Assembly: GCA_963803295.1 (NCBI GenBank)
Contig: CAWDMC010000002.1
Coordinates: 444,816-508,815 of the forward strand
Direction of reading: 5' to 3'
DNA length: 64,000 bases
From: CAWDMC01 sp963803295
GTDB lineage: Bacteria; Acidobacteriota; Terriglobia; UBA7540
Shown: positions 35,250 through 45,391 of the stretch, in pieces
Layout of the letters: every line of letters starts with the position of its first letter
Numbering within the stretch: position 1 is the stretch's first letter
Program-made: the position numbers and the translations under genes
The notes under the pieces: model-generated
Told to the model about the DNA's origin: nothing
Database searches by the model: none
Seen by the model: the letters and a program-made list of their open reading frames with translations, nothing else

Positions 35250-38200
35250 ATGGCTCGAAAGCATGCGGTAGCAAGGCTCGGCGTCTTGTTCTTCGTCTGT
35301 TTGGGTTGGATCACAATCTGTACGACCCATGCTCTCGCGCAGGGACAAGGGGCGACGGCCACGCTTACCGGTCAGGTTACAGATCCGTCCGGTGCGGCAA
35401 TGCCCGGCGTTCAACTTAGCCTGAAGAGTACAGCGGGCGGCCAACCTATCAACACGACGAGCAATGAGACGGGTTACTATCGGTTCTCTTTTCTCCGGCC
35501 AGATACCTATACGCTGACGGCAACCAAGGAGAATTTTGGGGAAGTTACCATCCCCAACATAAACCTCCAGGTGAACCAGTCTTCTGACATTGATGTGACA
35601 TTGAAGCCTGGCGCTGTCAAACAGGAAGTAACCGTCTCCGCTTCTGCCGTGGCACTCGAAACTCAGAGTTCCTCGGTGGGCGGAGTGATAAGTCAGAAGA
35701 TGGAGCAGCAATTGCCCACCATTCTCCGAGATCCTACCGGTTTGGCAAACCTGGTTCCGGGCGTGACGTCTGACCATCGCTCCTACTCGGTTTCCGATTC
35801 CTCGGGAGTGTCTTACCAGGGCCGGCTCGATCTGGAGATCAACGGAGGATACCGGTCTCAGGCTGTGGCGATGGTAGACGGAGTTGACGTCACCTTCATA
35901 GCCGGAGACTTCACCTCCACCCCCATTGTTCCGACTCCCGATTTCACCCAAGAGTTCAAGGTGCAGACCAACAGCCTGGGGCCGGAGTTTGGACGTGGGC
36001 TGGCGGTCCTCAACATTGTCACTCGCAGTGGGACTAACTCATTGCATGGTACGGGCTTTGAGTTCCTCCAAAATAGTCACCTCAATTCCCAGGATCTTTT
36101 CAGTAACAGGGCCCATCAATTGAAGGCGGATGCCAAGCGCAACCAGTTTGGTGGGGCGGTAGGGGGGCCGGTCTACATCCCCCACCTTTATGACGGCCGG
36201 AATAAGACTTTCTGGTTCGTCAACGTAGAACAAATGCGGCAGAGAAGGGCGTTGCCGGTCGCCCTCCGGGTTCCCAATGCTGCGGAGCGCTCAGGGGACT
36301 TTTCCGGTGACTATGCGTCCAACGACACCCCGATCACCGTCTATGACCCCACCGCCGCGTTCCAGGACGCAAATGGGGTCTGGATGCGCCCGGCGTTTGC
36401 GGGCAATATCGTGCCGAGCTCCGTTTGGCTGGATCCCGCGTTCGCCAACAATGTCATGAAATATTTCCCGGCTCCGAACAATCCCGGTACGCTCAGCTCA
36501 GGAGGACACTACACGGGCATTGGGAACTACCAGGTAGCCGGATCCGCTCCGCTCAACTTCAACCGGTACGATGTCAAGATTGATCAAAATATTGGCTCCT
36601 CCCACAGGCTTATGGGCCGGTATTCGCGCTCCCTCTATCAGGTAAAACCGCTGGACGTTTTCCAGAACGCCGCCAGTTCGCAAAGCTACAGTACCCGTGA
36701 CAATACTCAAACAGGGGTTAATGGTGTTCTATCCTGGACGTGGACAGCCTCGCCCAACACGGTCGTTACGAATGCCATCACCCTGTCGCACAACATTGAC
36801 GACTCCAACCAACCCAAATTCGACCCCACCCAACTTGGTGGACCCTTTGCCAGCGGGGCGATCGCATCCTACCTCAATCGCTATACGGGGGGAGGGGCGT
36901 TTCCGAATCTTTCCTTCGGAAACTATGCCACCATGGGCAATGGTTTCGGCAACAATTTCAAGGAACCGGGAGGTAACTACGGGTATTCAGGTGGTGTTAC
37001 TCACACCGTCGGCCGGCACACGCTCAAGGCCGGGTTCCAGTTCGAGTGGCTGGTGTTCTCCGATGATCTGAACAAAGGGTTTGGCGGAACGATGAGTTTT
37101 ACGGGGGCCTGGACGTGCGGGCCGACCATTTTCCCCTGCGCATCTAACACGGGAGACGGCTTGGCTGATTTTCTGCTCGGAGACCACAACGGTGGCGTGA
37201 TCAATGCTGCCTTTGCCTCCGTCTATTCAGACAAGTATTTTGCCGGATATTTTGCGGATGATTTCCGCGTAACGCCAAAGCTCACTTTAAACCTCGGGTT
37301 CCGGTATGATTACTGGACACCTTTCACGGAAAGGAACAACCACGAGTGGAGGTTCAATCCCGATGTCTTTAATCCAATCGGGAGTTCTATCGGACCCAAT
37401 ACGGGAGGTGTGACGGTAAATCAAGTCCTGGCTGGGCTCGGAAACAGGCCGCTCCAGGGCGTGGTGCAGTTCCCGTCGAGCCCCGGAGTCACCGGACGCG
37501 GCATGGTTCCTGCCGACAAAACCAATTTCTCGCCCAGGCTCGGGTTGGCCTATCAGATCAATTCGAAGCTGGTTTTCCGCGCCGGCTTCGCGAAACTGTA
37601 CGGGCTTTCTACCCTTGCTCCTGGTCCTTCCACGCCAGGGAACGGGACCTTTGGTGCCGCGACGAACTCAACAGCTTCTGTCGATGGGGTTCACCGGAGT
37701 ACCAATGCCGACAACCCCTGGCCGGCAGGTTTCAACGTCCCCACCTACGACAGGCTGGGCGCTCTGTCCCTGTTGGGGACCGGCATCCTTGGTGGGGCCA
37801 CCGGGCAGGTGACTCCCTACCAGTGGCAGTGGAGCGGTGGGTTCCAGTATGAGTTGCCCGGCAACGCCCTAATCGGGGTAGGTTACGCAGGGAGCCGAGG
37901 CCATCGCTTGTCGTGCGCGTTCTTCTTCTGCGGCGACCAGATCCCTCGCAACCTGGTGCAGCAGTATGGGTCCAGTGTTAACAATTCCGTGCCGAACCCG
38001 TTCTACGGGATCATTACCGATCCCACGGCGGCTCTAAGCGCGCCCACCGTGCAGTTCGGCCAATTGCTCAAACAATGGCCCGCTTACACGAACTGGACCG
38101 CGGTGTTGCCACCCTGGCAGGGGCCGGATGCCAATCACGACAATTTCCAGACCGGTTTCGATGCCTTGGAAGTGCAAGTGAATAAGCGCTTTTCACAGGG

Positions 38201-38900
38201 TCTGACTTTGGTCGCGGCGTACACCTATTCCAAACTCCTCGCCAACACCGACTCTTTCGAGGCCGGGTATCTCGGACCGGCATATGGGTACCAGAACAAC
38301 GTGGATTACAAAGGTGAGTGGTCACTTTCAGCTTCCGATGTAACCCACAGACTCGTTCTGGGCCATGTCTATGACCTGCCTCTCGGCAAAGGCCAGCGGT
38401 TTGGCTCAAACCTGCCGGCTGTCGTCGACAAGATCGTTGGTCACTGGCAATTCTCCGGAATGACCACGCTGCAGAGCGGCTTCCCGCTTAACATCGGTGA
38501 AACAGGTCACACCACGGGCGCTTTCGGCGGGGGTGATCGTCCCAACCAGATCGGTGGTAGTCCCTGCGGCGACATGGGGCGCTCACGTGGGCAGAAGATT
38601 TTGGGCTACATGAACCCTGGCGCTTTCTCTACACCGGCAAACTACACTTTTGGGAATGCACCGCGGGTCCTCAACGGTTGCCGCGCTGATGGCCAGAAAA
38701 ACTTTGACCTGTCCTTGATCAAGTTCATACCGATCAAGGAGAATTTCAACGTCGAATTTCGCTCCGAGTTTTTTAACGCCTTCAACCGGCCGCAACTTGG
38801 AGTTCCCAACACGACTTTCAATGGCGGCAGTTTTGGCGTCATCTCCGGTCAGGCGAACGCTCCACGTATCATTCAATTTGGGTTGAAGATTAACTTCTAA
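35250..38900 (+). CDS. TonB-dependent receptor with carboxypeptidase-regulatory-like N-terminus
   Basis: The 1216-residue outer-membrane protein starts at ATG 35250 behind AAAGGAGGG. A signal peptide (LGVLFFVCLGWITICTTHALAQ) leads into a CnaB-like domain (TLTGQVTDPSGAAMPGVQLS), a plug domain (VDGVDVTFIAG, GPEFGRGLAVLNIVTRSGTN) and a large beta-barrel ending in APRIIQFGLKINF, whose terminal aromatic residue suits BAM insertion. Such Oar-like receptors are greatly expanded in Acidobacteriota and probably import oligosaccharides. It sits next to the GntR gene and the hydrolases, and a strong terminator follows. No SusD partner is seen, typical of this phylum. Confidence 0.92.
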   Translation: MARKHAVARLGVLFFVCLGWITICTTHALAQGQGATATLTGQVTDPSGAAMPGVQLSLKSTAGGQPINTTSNETGYYRFSFLRPDTYTLTATKENFGEVTIPNINLQVNQSSDIDVTLKPGAVKQEVTVSASAVALETQSSSVGGVISQKMEQQLPTILRDPTGLANLVPGVTSDHRSYSVSDSSGVSYQGRLDLEINGGYRSQAVAMVDGVDVTFIAGDFTSTPIVPTPDFTQEFKVQTNSLGPEFGRGLAVLNIVTRSGTNSLHGTGFEFLQNSHLNSQDLFSNRAHQLKADAKRNQFGGAVGGPVYIPHLYDGRNKTFWFVNVEQMRQRRALPVALRVPNAAERSGDFSGDYASNDTPITVYDPTAAFQDANGVWMRPAFAGNIVPSSVWLDPAFANNVMKYFPAPNNPGTLSSGGHYTGIGNYQVAGSAPLNFNRYDVKIDQNIGSSHRLMGRYSRSLYQVKPLDVFQNAASSQSYSTRDNTQTGVNGVLSWTWTASPNTVVTNAITLSHNIDDSNQPKFDPTQLGGPFASGAIASYLNRYTGGGAFPNLSFGNYATMGNGFGNNFKEPGGNYGYSGGVTHTVGRHTLKAGFQFEWLVFSDDLNKGFGGTMSFTGAWTCGPTIFPCASNTGDGLADFLLGDHNGGVINAAFASVYSDKYFAGYFADDFRVTPKLTLNLGFRYDYWTPFTERNNHEWRFNPDVFNPIGSSIGPNTGGVTVNQVLAGLGNRPLQGVVQFPSSPGVTGRGMVPADKTNFSPRLGLAYQINSKLVFRAGFAKLYGLSTLAPGPSTPGNGTFGAATNSTASVDGVHRSTNADNPWPAGFNVPTYDRLGALSLLGTGILGGATGQVTPYQWQWSGGFQYELPGNALIGVGYAGSRGHRLSCAFFFCGDQIPRNLVQQYGSSVNNSVPNPFYGIITDPTAALSAPTVQFGQLLKQWPAYTNWTAVLPPWQGPDANHDNFQTGFDALEVQVNKRFSQGLTLVAAYTYSKLLANTDSFEAGYLGPAYGYQNNVDYKGEWSLSASDVTHRLVLGHVYDLPLGKGQRFGSNLPAVVDKIVGHWQFSGMTTLQSGFPLNIGETGHTTGAFGGGDRPNQIGGSPCGDMGRSRGQKILGYMNPGAFSTPANYTFGNAPRVLNGCRADGQKNFDLSLIKFIPIKENFNVEFRSEFFNAFNRPQLGVPNTTFNGGSFGVISGQANAPRIIQFGLKINF

Positions 38901-38925
38901 GTTAGCTGCTTTTGGCTGCATATCT

Positions 38926-38972
38926 CCTCGTCCACCTCCTTTCCGAAAAGAGGTGGACGAGGTTTTTCTTTT
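38926..38972 (+). terminator. Rho-independent terminator after the TonB-dependent receptor gene
   Basis: CCTCGTCCACCTC (38926-38938) pairs perfectly with GAGGTGGACGAGG (38950-38962) over 13 bp, with an 11-base loop, followed by TTTTTCTTTT. It lies 26 bp after the stop codon at 38900. Confidence 0.92.
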
Positions 38973-38990
38973 GATGTATGAAGGTTTCCT

Positions 38991-39042
38991 GTAGGGGCAG
39001 GCCTTGTGCCTGCCCTGGGCGACCGCAAGGGGTCGCCCCTAC
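38991..39042. repeat. REP-type palindromic element
   Basis: GTAGGGGC at the left end pairs with GCCCCTAC at the right end, and inside are two smaller hairpins, GGGCAGGC/GCCTGCCC and GGGCGACC/GGTCGCCC. This double-hairpin form is common among dispersed extragenic palindromes in many bacteria. Confidence 0.65.
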
Positions 39043-39066
39043 GACTGGGAATGTTAGACTTCCTGC

Positions 39067-41274
39067 ATGGATGGAAATAAACGATCACATGGCCCGATGG
39101 AATTTTGGGCTGCTCTGCTTGCAGCAATAAGCTTGACCGCGGCGGCCGGAGAGTTGCTCGCACAGGACGGCCCCTCACTGAAGGGCCGCGTGGCCGAATA
39201 CCCGGCCCAAAGCGTCGATCAAACTTCCAAGAACGCCGATAAAACCACTCTTGAACTGCGAAAAGCTCTGAAGTCACGGCCGAACAATGCGGAACTCCAC
39301 TACCGGTTAGGTGTTCTGCTTAACGAGACTGGCGACGTCACGGGGGCGGCGGCCCAACTCAAAGAAAGTGTGCGTTTGCGACCCCTCTACCCGGAAGCGC
39401 ACTTCGCCCTGGGACTGCTGCAGTGGCAGCAGCAGGACTTGGATGTAGCTATTCGTGAGGTCCGCAGGGCCCTTTCCGAGAGACAACATTATCCCGAGGC
39501 CCATAACGCGTTGGGCCTGCTACTGGGCAAGAAGGGTTGGGACGAAGAGGAGGTTGCGTACCAGTTCCGTGAGGCGATCCGGCAGCGCCCTGACTTCGCA
39601 GACGCCCACTACAACCTCGGTTTGGTTCTGGCGCAGATGCTTAAGGTCGATGAGTCGATCGCTGAACTAAAGGAAGCTGTGCGCCTGACGCCCAATGCTG
39701 CTGAGGCTCACAACAGCCTGGGCTTGGCCCTGGCTGAACGCAACGTCGATGAGGCCATTGGCGAATACGAGAAGGCACTTAAGCTCAGGCCCAGCTATAT
39801 TGAGGCCGACTACAACCTGGCCCTCGCCTATCGGCGTAAGTACGGTGTCCAACGCGAAATTGAGCAGCTCCGGAAAGCGCTCAGCCTTGACCCGAAGAAC
39901 GTGATTGTGCGCAACACCCTCGCCCTTCGGCTCGAAGAAGTTGGAAACAACGAAGAACTTGCCGTCCTTGCCCGCGAGAGCGTCGCCATGCTACCCGACT
40001 CGGCGGAAGCCCATTTGAGCCTGGCTAAGGTGCTTCTCAGGAAAGGTGAGAGTGACGCGGGTCTTCGCGAGCTGCAAAGGGCAGTGGCCTTGAAGCCGAA
40101 CCTGCAAGAGGCGCAATTCCAGTTGGGTCAAACCTTGCGACGCCTGGGAAGGAAAGAAGAAGCGGCGGTTCACCTCAAACAAGCTGCTGATATCCGCCAG
40201 AACGAACAGAACGCCATCGGTGGGAGTATTCGACTGAATTCGGCGCAGGAAAAGCTCAACAAAGGCCAGCTTGACGATGCCGTTGCCATACTCCGGGAAG
40301 CTGCCGGCATGGTGCCTGAATGGCCTGACGTTCATTGGCGCCTGGGAAACGTCCTGCTGATGAAAGGCCAGACCGATGAGGCCATCTCCGAGTTTAATCG
40401 TGCGCTTGCACTGGAGCCGAACTACTTCGAAGCTTTCTATAATCTGGGCTTGGCTTACCTTGCCAAGCAGAACTTTGACCTGGCTGTAAGCCAATTCCGG
40501 CATGCGATCGATCTGCGGCCTTCTTCGGCGGAGGCACATCGGTTGTTGGGCGCCGCCCTGTTGGCACAGGGTGAGGTCGAACCCGCGACAGACGAGCTAC
40601 AACAGGCGATACAAATCGGCCCCAGCTCTGCTGAGGCGCACTATCAGCTTGGAGTGGCCTATCGCAAATTGGGGAAGCCGCGTCAGGCCGAGGAGCAATT
40701 TGAAGAAGGCTAAGACATTTGGGGCTAGCGATCCGAGCAGCAACTCGAGGCGGCCAAGTTGCTGGATGCTGGTTCCGCAAAAGTCAGCAAAGGAGACCTG
40801 GAGGGAGCCATCGCTGATTTCAGACGGGCCGTGGCCATCTCGCCCAAGCTGCCTGAGGTTCACCAATTTTTGGGGGCAGCCTTGCTGACAAAGGCTGACT
40901 TTGACGGAGCCATTGCGGAACTACAGCGGGCGACAGAACTTAGGCCGAACTACTTCGATGCCTTGTACGACCTCGGGCTGGCTCGTGGTCAGAAGGGTGA
41001 TCTGGATAGCGCTATCCTGCAGTTCAAAGAGGCTTTGAAAGTGGATGCCGATCGGCCCGAGTGCAACGACGATCTTGGAACTGCGTACGCGCGAAAAGGT
41101 GATTTCGGGGCCGCCGTTCAGGCGTTCCAGCGCGCTGTCTCGCTGAAGCCCGGGTTCGCGCAGGCGCAATATCACTTGGCGCTGGCGCTTTCTAGGAAGG
41201 GGGATCTGGAGGCCGCCCGCGCGGCCCTCGCAAAGGCTCAGGAATTGGACCCGCGCTATAAAGCTGCCCAATGA
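39067..41274 (+). pseudogene. TPR-repeat protein interrupted by stops at 40.7 kb
   Basis: Two in-frame pieces (39067-40713, 548 residues, and 40759-41274, 171 residues) together form about 735 residues of TPR repeats, with an N-terminal hydrophobic leader (FWAALLAAISLTAAAGELLA). Between them the same frame has TAA at 40711 and TAG at 40726, but the next frame reads KKAKTFGASDPSSN with good TPR character before the original frame resumes (EQQLEAAKLL). So two compensating indels bracket roughly 40 bases. This is either a decayed gene or two sequence errors; the reading on both sides is intact, and a working scaffold protein of about 735 residues is the likely ancestral state. Confidence 0.72.
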
Positions 41275-41413
41275 AAGGAACAAATCGGCACATCGACAGG
41301 TTCGACGTGCAACTCTTGGAACGGCTGGCAGGTTCTTGTCTTGAGGACCGCCCGAAACGATGATAACGAGTTCTGTAGCGGCGCTCGGCAGGCTGCGGAA
41401 AACGCGTCCCTAC

Positions 41414-41504
41414 CTTCATTCTGAGGAGCTGAAAGCGACGAAGAATCTCGCATTGTAACTGAAAATACACGAAGCGAGATCCTTCGCTATGCTCAGGATG
41501 AAAG
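41414..41504. repeat. REP/MITE-like inverted repeat
   Basis: CTTCATTCTGAG (41414-41425) and GCTCAGGATGAAAG (41491-41504) form the ends of an imperfect inverted repeat whose inner parts (GACGAAGAATCTCGC, GCGAGATCCTTCGC) also pair. It resembles the element at 3667-3762. Confidence 0.55.
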
Positions 41505-41716
41505 CTTTGGAAGGTCTTTCCGTAACCTACTAATGTCTAGATGAGTGCCGAAAGGAAGCGGTCGCAGAGTGGCCTTCCGCAAGCGAAACCTGTCGACATG
41601 GCGCTGTCTCGTTTGCAGCAAGTGTTACAAAATACCTCACTTTTACGATTTCTCAATTCGAAAATCGTCCAGGTTGAGTCATCAAGCTATTGTAAATAGG
41701 AGACTTGAAAAATAGT

Positions 41717-41752
41717 GTCTCATTTGTCTCATTTGTCTCCCTTGTCTCATTT
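41717..41752. repeat. Four 9-bp tandem units in a gene-free stretch
   Basis: The unit GTCTCATTT occurs at 41717, 41726 and 41744, with a variant GTCTCCCTT at 41735. The surrounding 41275-42303 has no gene I can support. It also holds a near-duplicate segment starting CCCACGATGT (at about 41950 and 42090). Confidence 0.6.
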
Positions 41753-42124
41753 CCATGGATCACTATTGAGAGTGGGTTGTGAGTCGGCGATTGGCCAAAA
41801 GGCCGCCCTCTACCACTGGCGGGATCTCCTTTAGCTTTTAAGTTTTCCGTGAACGGGGCAGACAAAGCTGAGGTAGGCAGCAGCTGGACGGGAGGCAGAC
41901 ACCTCCCGGCGGAGGACTCAAGGAATAGAGTGAAAATCTGCTGAAACGGACCCACGATGTTATTGAAAAAAAAGGAGAGCGAGGCGAGGCGAATTAGGTA
42001 AAAGGGGAAAGCAACAAAAGTGCCAGATGGAGCGTGAACAGAAAAGGCGGAGCCGGAGAGCTTTAGCCGACGAAGAAAATCCGTCAAAACCGACCCACGA
42101 TGTCATAGAAAACAAAAAGAGAGC

Positions 42125-42162
42125 GACGTCAGTCAGACCAGGGGACGTCAGTCAGACCAGGG
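42125..42162. repeat. Direct 19-bp tandem duplication
   Basis: GACGTCAGTCAGACCAGGG is repeated exactly twice in tandem, at 42125-42143 and 42144-42162. It lies 140 bp upstream of the hydrolase gene at 42304. No function is evident. Confidence 0.8.
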
Positions 42163-42303
42163 ATGGTAGAAAGATGAAAAGCAGCAGAAACACCGTTTGG
42201 ATCTGAAAATGTTCAAAACTCCAGACGGCGGTCGCAGACCGTCGCTACAGCGATGGTCGCCACTGTATTGTGCAATCCTCAGTAGTGTGGGAAACGAGGC
42301 CGT

Positions 42304-44553
42304 ATGAATGGATCATTTACGCGACGACAAATATTAAAGGCTGCGACAGCTGCGACTTTCACAGCCGGCTTAATGGGAGGAGAAACTACTTCGACGGATG
42401 CAAAAGCGATGTCATCTGCACGTGCTCCGCTCGCAGTTTCAGAAACCGAAAGCAATCTCCCCTGGTATCGCCGTTTATTGGTGGGTATCGAAGTTGGACC
42501 GACAGCCGCAAATGATAAGGACGAGATCTTCTATTCGCGCGCAACCGGCAAGGGAATTGTGGAAAGCCTCGTCAGGGCCCGAGCCGAGTATGCCGTCATT
42601 TTCATGAAGGATCAGGATTTCAGCTACTACAACTCGAAGGTTGTGCGCCAGTGCCCGAATCTGCAGGGACGGGACCTGCTTCGGGAAGTCCTCGACGAGG
42701 CCAAAGGGCATAACTTGCCCATCATCGCTTACTTCCAGATTCAATACGACAGTGGAGCTTGGCGCGCTCATCCTGAGTTTAGGATGAAGGATGTAACGGG
42801 CAAAGATATTCCCGATCGCCTGTGTTACAACTCGGGCTATCTGGAGTATAACCAGAGTGCGCTGGATGAATTGTTGAAATATGAGATAGTTGGGTTCCAT
42901 GTCGATATGCTGGACTATGGGTTTGGACCGCCCTACGGGTGCTGGTGTGAGCATTGCCAGTCCCGTTTCAGGGAAGAATTCAACATGGACATGCCGCGTC
43001 CGGAGAAACCGAGTTGGGATGAGGCATGGGAAAAGATACTGCAGTTTCGAGCGAGGTCCAACACGCGCTTCTCCCAAAGCGTGAACTCATTTGTGAAGGC
43101 AAAGCGGCCAGATGTTGCGGTGGACTTTAACTATCATGGATACCCGCCGTTTTCCTGGATCGAGGGTGAGCTTCCCGTAATGCATGCGATGAACGGGGAC
43201 TTCGTCACAGCGGAGGGCCTACCGTGGGTGTTTGGTCATAACAATCCCAGCCTGCTCGCACTATTTATGAGCGGCGCCCGCCTGGGTGGGCCCATCCAAG
43301 TCGCCACTTCGAGGTCCGTCTACGACTACTTTGATCCCACGGTGCGTCCTGTGGCCGAAATGAAGTGGGAAGTCCTGACCTACAGTGCGCATGGTTTACA
43401 ATGCACGGTGGTCGACAAGGTCAATTATGACGGGACTGAGGAGGCCCTCGTTTACGAACGGCTGGGGGAGGTGTTTGGGGAGGTCCGGGAAAAGCACGAT
43501 TTGTTTAAATACCGGCCGATCCAGGAAGTAGGACTCTACTATTCCAGCCGTAGTCGTGATTGGTTTGGCCGAGAGGACGCGCCCAAGTACTTTGCGGCCT
43601 TCTCGGGTGCGCACCGGGCGTTGGTCGAGTCGCACATCACGCTGGGCATGATTATGGATGAGAATGTCTCAGCCGAGCGCCTGCGAGAATTCCCCGTAGT
43701 TTATCTGGCGAACGCTGCGATCCTGAGCGATAAGGAAATCGCTCTATTCGACGAGTACGTTGCTCAGGGAGGCAATCTGCTCGTCACCGGGCTAAGCGGG
43801 CTCTTCGACCACTATGGTGCTCTGCAAAATGAGTCATCATTGGCCACTCTACTAGGCGTACGGCTCGTCAAGCCCATATTGGAATATCACGACAATTACG
43901 TTCGCCTGCCCGGGGAATTGAGCGGCTCCGACGGCGGCTTTCTCGTAAATGATATTCCTTTGAACTGGGCCGCATTGACCTACGGTCCTGCGGCGGCTTT
44001 CGAGGCAACTCAAGCCAAGCCTTACGGCGAGCTTCTCACCGCCTTTCGGACCCGCCAGGAACCATCGTTCGCTCCGCTCTCCGCAGGTGAGAAGGCTGGT
44101 CCGGCCATGTTCGTCAACCAGAAGGGAAAAGGGAAGACTGTATTGGTCCCATGCTCGCCCGACGCCGCTCTCATGAGTAACTACAGAATTCCCGAGAATC
44201 GCATTCTGATTCGTAACCTCGTCCGCTTCTTGAATCCGGATCCTCGCGTCAAGGTTCGGGCACCCGCGAACGTCGAGATCGTGCTCGTGCAGGACAAGGC
44301 GAGGGAACGCCTTATCCTACACCTTCTCTGTTTTTCGGCGCCGCCCACAGCCACGGCGGCAGCTTTTCCTAAAGGGAGGCTGGTTCTGCCCCCGATCATG
44401 GAGGAACCGATGATGTACCAGGCCCAGATCGATGTAAATGGGCGATTTTCGAAGGTTGAGGCCATAGGTCGCGACTCGCAAGCTTCAGTAAACGGAAATC
44501 ACATTGTTTTGCGGACCTCTGAAGTGCACGATGCCTTGATCATTCACGTTTAG
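42304..44553 (+). CDS. Tat-exported glycosidase-like protein (paralog 5)
   Basis: The 749-residue product starts MNGSFTRRQILKAATAATF, a Tat-type leader. The barrel shows AEYAVIFMKDQDFSYYNSK, IVGFHVDMLDYGFGPPYG, CWCEHCQSRFREEFNMDMP (paired cysteines as in paralogs 3 and 4) and DVAVDFNYHGYPPFSW. The trimerisation-like domain (LREFPVVYLANAAILSDKEI, VAQGGNLLVTGLSGLFDHY) and a C-terminal beta domain follow. It begins another plus-strand group with RraA, CRTAC1 and URO-D-like genes. The enzymatic activity is inferred from fold only. Confidence 0.8.
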   Translation: MNGSFTRRQILKAATAATFTAGLMGGETTSTDAKAMSSARAPLAVSETESNLPWYRRLLVGIEVGPTAANDKDEIFYSRATGKGIVESLVRARAEYAVIFMKDQDFSYYNSKVVRQCPNLQGRDLLREVLDEAKGHNLPIIAYFQIQYDSGAWRAHPEFRMKDVTGKDIPDRLCYNSGYLEYNQSALDELLKYEIVGFHVDMLDYGFGPPYGCWCEHCQSRFREEFNMDMPRPEKPSWDEAWEKILQFRARSNTRFSQSVNSFVKAKRPDVAVDFNYHGYPPFSWIEGELPVMHAMNGDFVTAEGLPWVFGHNNPSLLALFMSGARLGGPIQVATSRSVYDYFDPTVRPVAEMKWEVLTYSAHGLQCTVVDKVNYDGTEEALVYERLGEVFGEVREKHDLFKYRPIQEVGLYYSSRSRDWFGREDAPKYFAAFSGAHRALVESHITLGMIMDENVSAERLREFPVVYLANAAILSDKEIALFDEYVAQGGNLLVTGLSGLFDHYGALQNESSLATLLGVRLVKPILEYHDNYVRLPGELSGSDGGFLVNDIPLNWAALTYGPAAAFEATQAKPYGELLTAFRTRQEPSFAPLSAGEKAGPAMFVNQKGKGKTVLVPCSPDAALMSNYRIPENRILIRNLVRFLNPDPRVKVRAPANVEIVLVQDKARERLILHLLCFSAPPTATAAAFPKGRLVLPPIMEEPMMYQAQIDVNGRFSKVEAIGRDSQASVNGNHIVLRTSEVHDALIIHV

Positions 44554-44603
44554 TGCGCAAGCGAAGACCCGGAGCTTAATGGTTAAACCAGGAGGATTCT
44601 TCC

Positions 44604-45353
44604 ATGCAAGGGAAACACACAACGGTTTCTTCCAAGGTCATTGAGACCCTTGCGAAGTACGACTCGCCTAGCATCTGCAACGTTGTCGAACTCTTCAGAG
44701 TACGGCCGAATAATGCGGGGTATATGAACGCATCAATTCGTGCTATCTACCCGAAGACGCCGACGGTCGTCGGGTATGCAACGACCGCCACCTTTCGCTC
44801 TAACTATCCCGCGGTGGAACTCGACGCTTACCGGCGGATACCCGATCATTTGGAAATGATGCAGCAGGTTCCTGCGCCTCGCATAGTAGTAGTCCAGGAC
44901 TTGGATGAGCCTCCCGCGGCTGCCGTACTTGGCGAGGTGATGACCACGTTATACAGCAGTTTCGGATGCGTGGGTTTCATCACAAACGGGGCTGTGCGCG
45001 ATCTTGAGCAGGTTGAAAACCTACACTTCCCATTGTGGGCCTCCTCTGTAATTGTCGCTCATGGCTACCCCCATTTCGAAGAACTTCATACACCAGTTCA
45101 TGTCGGCAGCCTCACGGTGCATCCGGGTGATCTTCTTCATGCTGACGCGAACGGCGTGGTGTCGATACCACTTGATATCGCTGCCGAGGTTGCCGAAGCC
45201 TGCGAAGAGTTCGTCTCGGCGGAGAGAGAGATCATGGACTTTGTCGCGGGCGGGAATGTCTCGCCCGATGATTTTCGTGCAGCCTGGGAGAGGACAGCTG
45301 TACGACTAAATACGTTGGCCGAGAGTGTGAGAAAAGCTGCTACTCAAGCGTAG
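44604..45353 (+). CDS. RraA-like protein (HMG/CHA aldolase-like)
   Basis: This 249-residue protein is of the RraA/HMG-aldolase fold. It shows YDSPSICNVVELFRVRPN, the loop GEVMTTLYSSFGCVGFITNG followed by AVRDLEQ with the conserved Arg-Asp, and HVGSLTVHPGDLLHADANGVV. Related enzymes cleave 4-hydroxy-4-methyl-2-oxoglutarate or decarboxylate oxaloacetate; others bind RNase E. In a catabolic cluster the aldolase/decarboxylase role is more likely. GGAGGA precedes ATG 44604, 50 bp after the hydrolase-like gene. Confidence 0.85.
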   Translation: MQGKHTTVSSKVIETLAKYDSPSICNVVELFRVRPNNAGYMNASIRAIYPKTPTVVGYATTATFRSNYPAVELDAYRRIPDHLEMMQQVPAPRIVVVQDLDEPPAAAVLGEVMTTLYSSFGCVGFITNGAVRDLEQVENLHFPLWASSVIVAHGYPHFEELHTPVHVGSLTVHPGDLLHADANGVVSIPLDIAAEVAEACEEFVSAEREIMDFVAGGNVSPDDFRAAWERTAVRLNTLAESVRKAATQA

Positions 45354-45391
45354 AGGCAGATCCGCTTAGGCTGCGATTTGTTTCTTGACGA

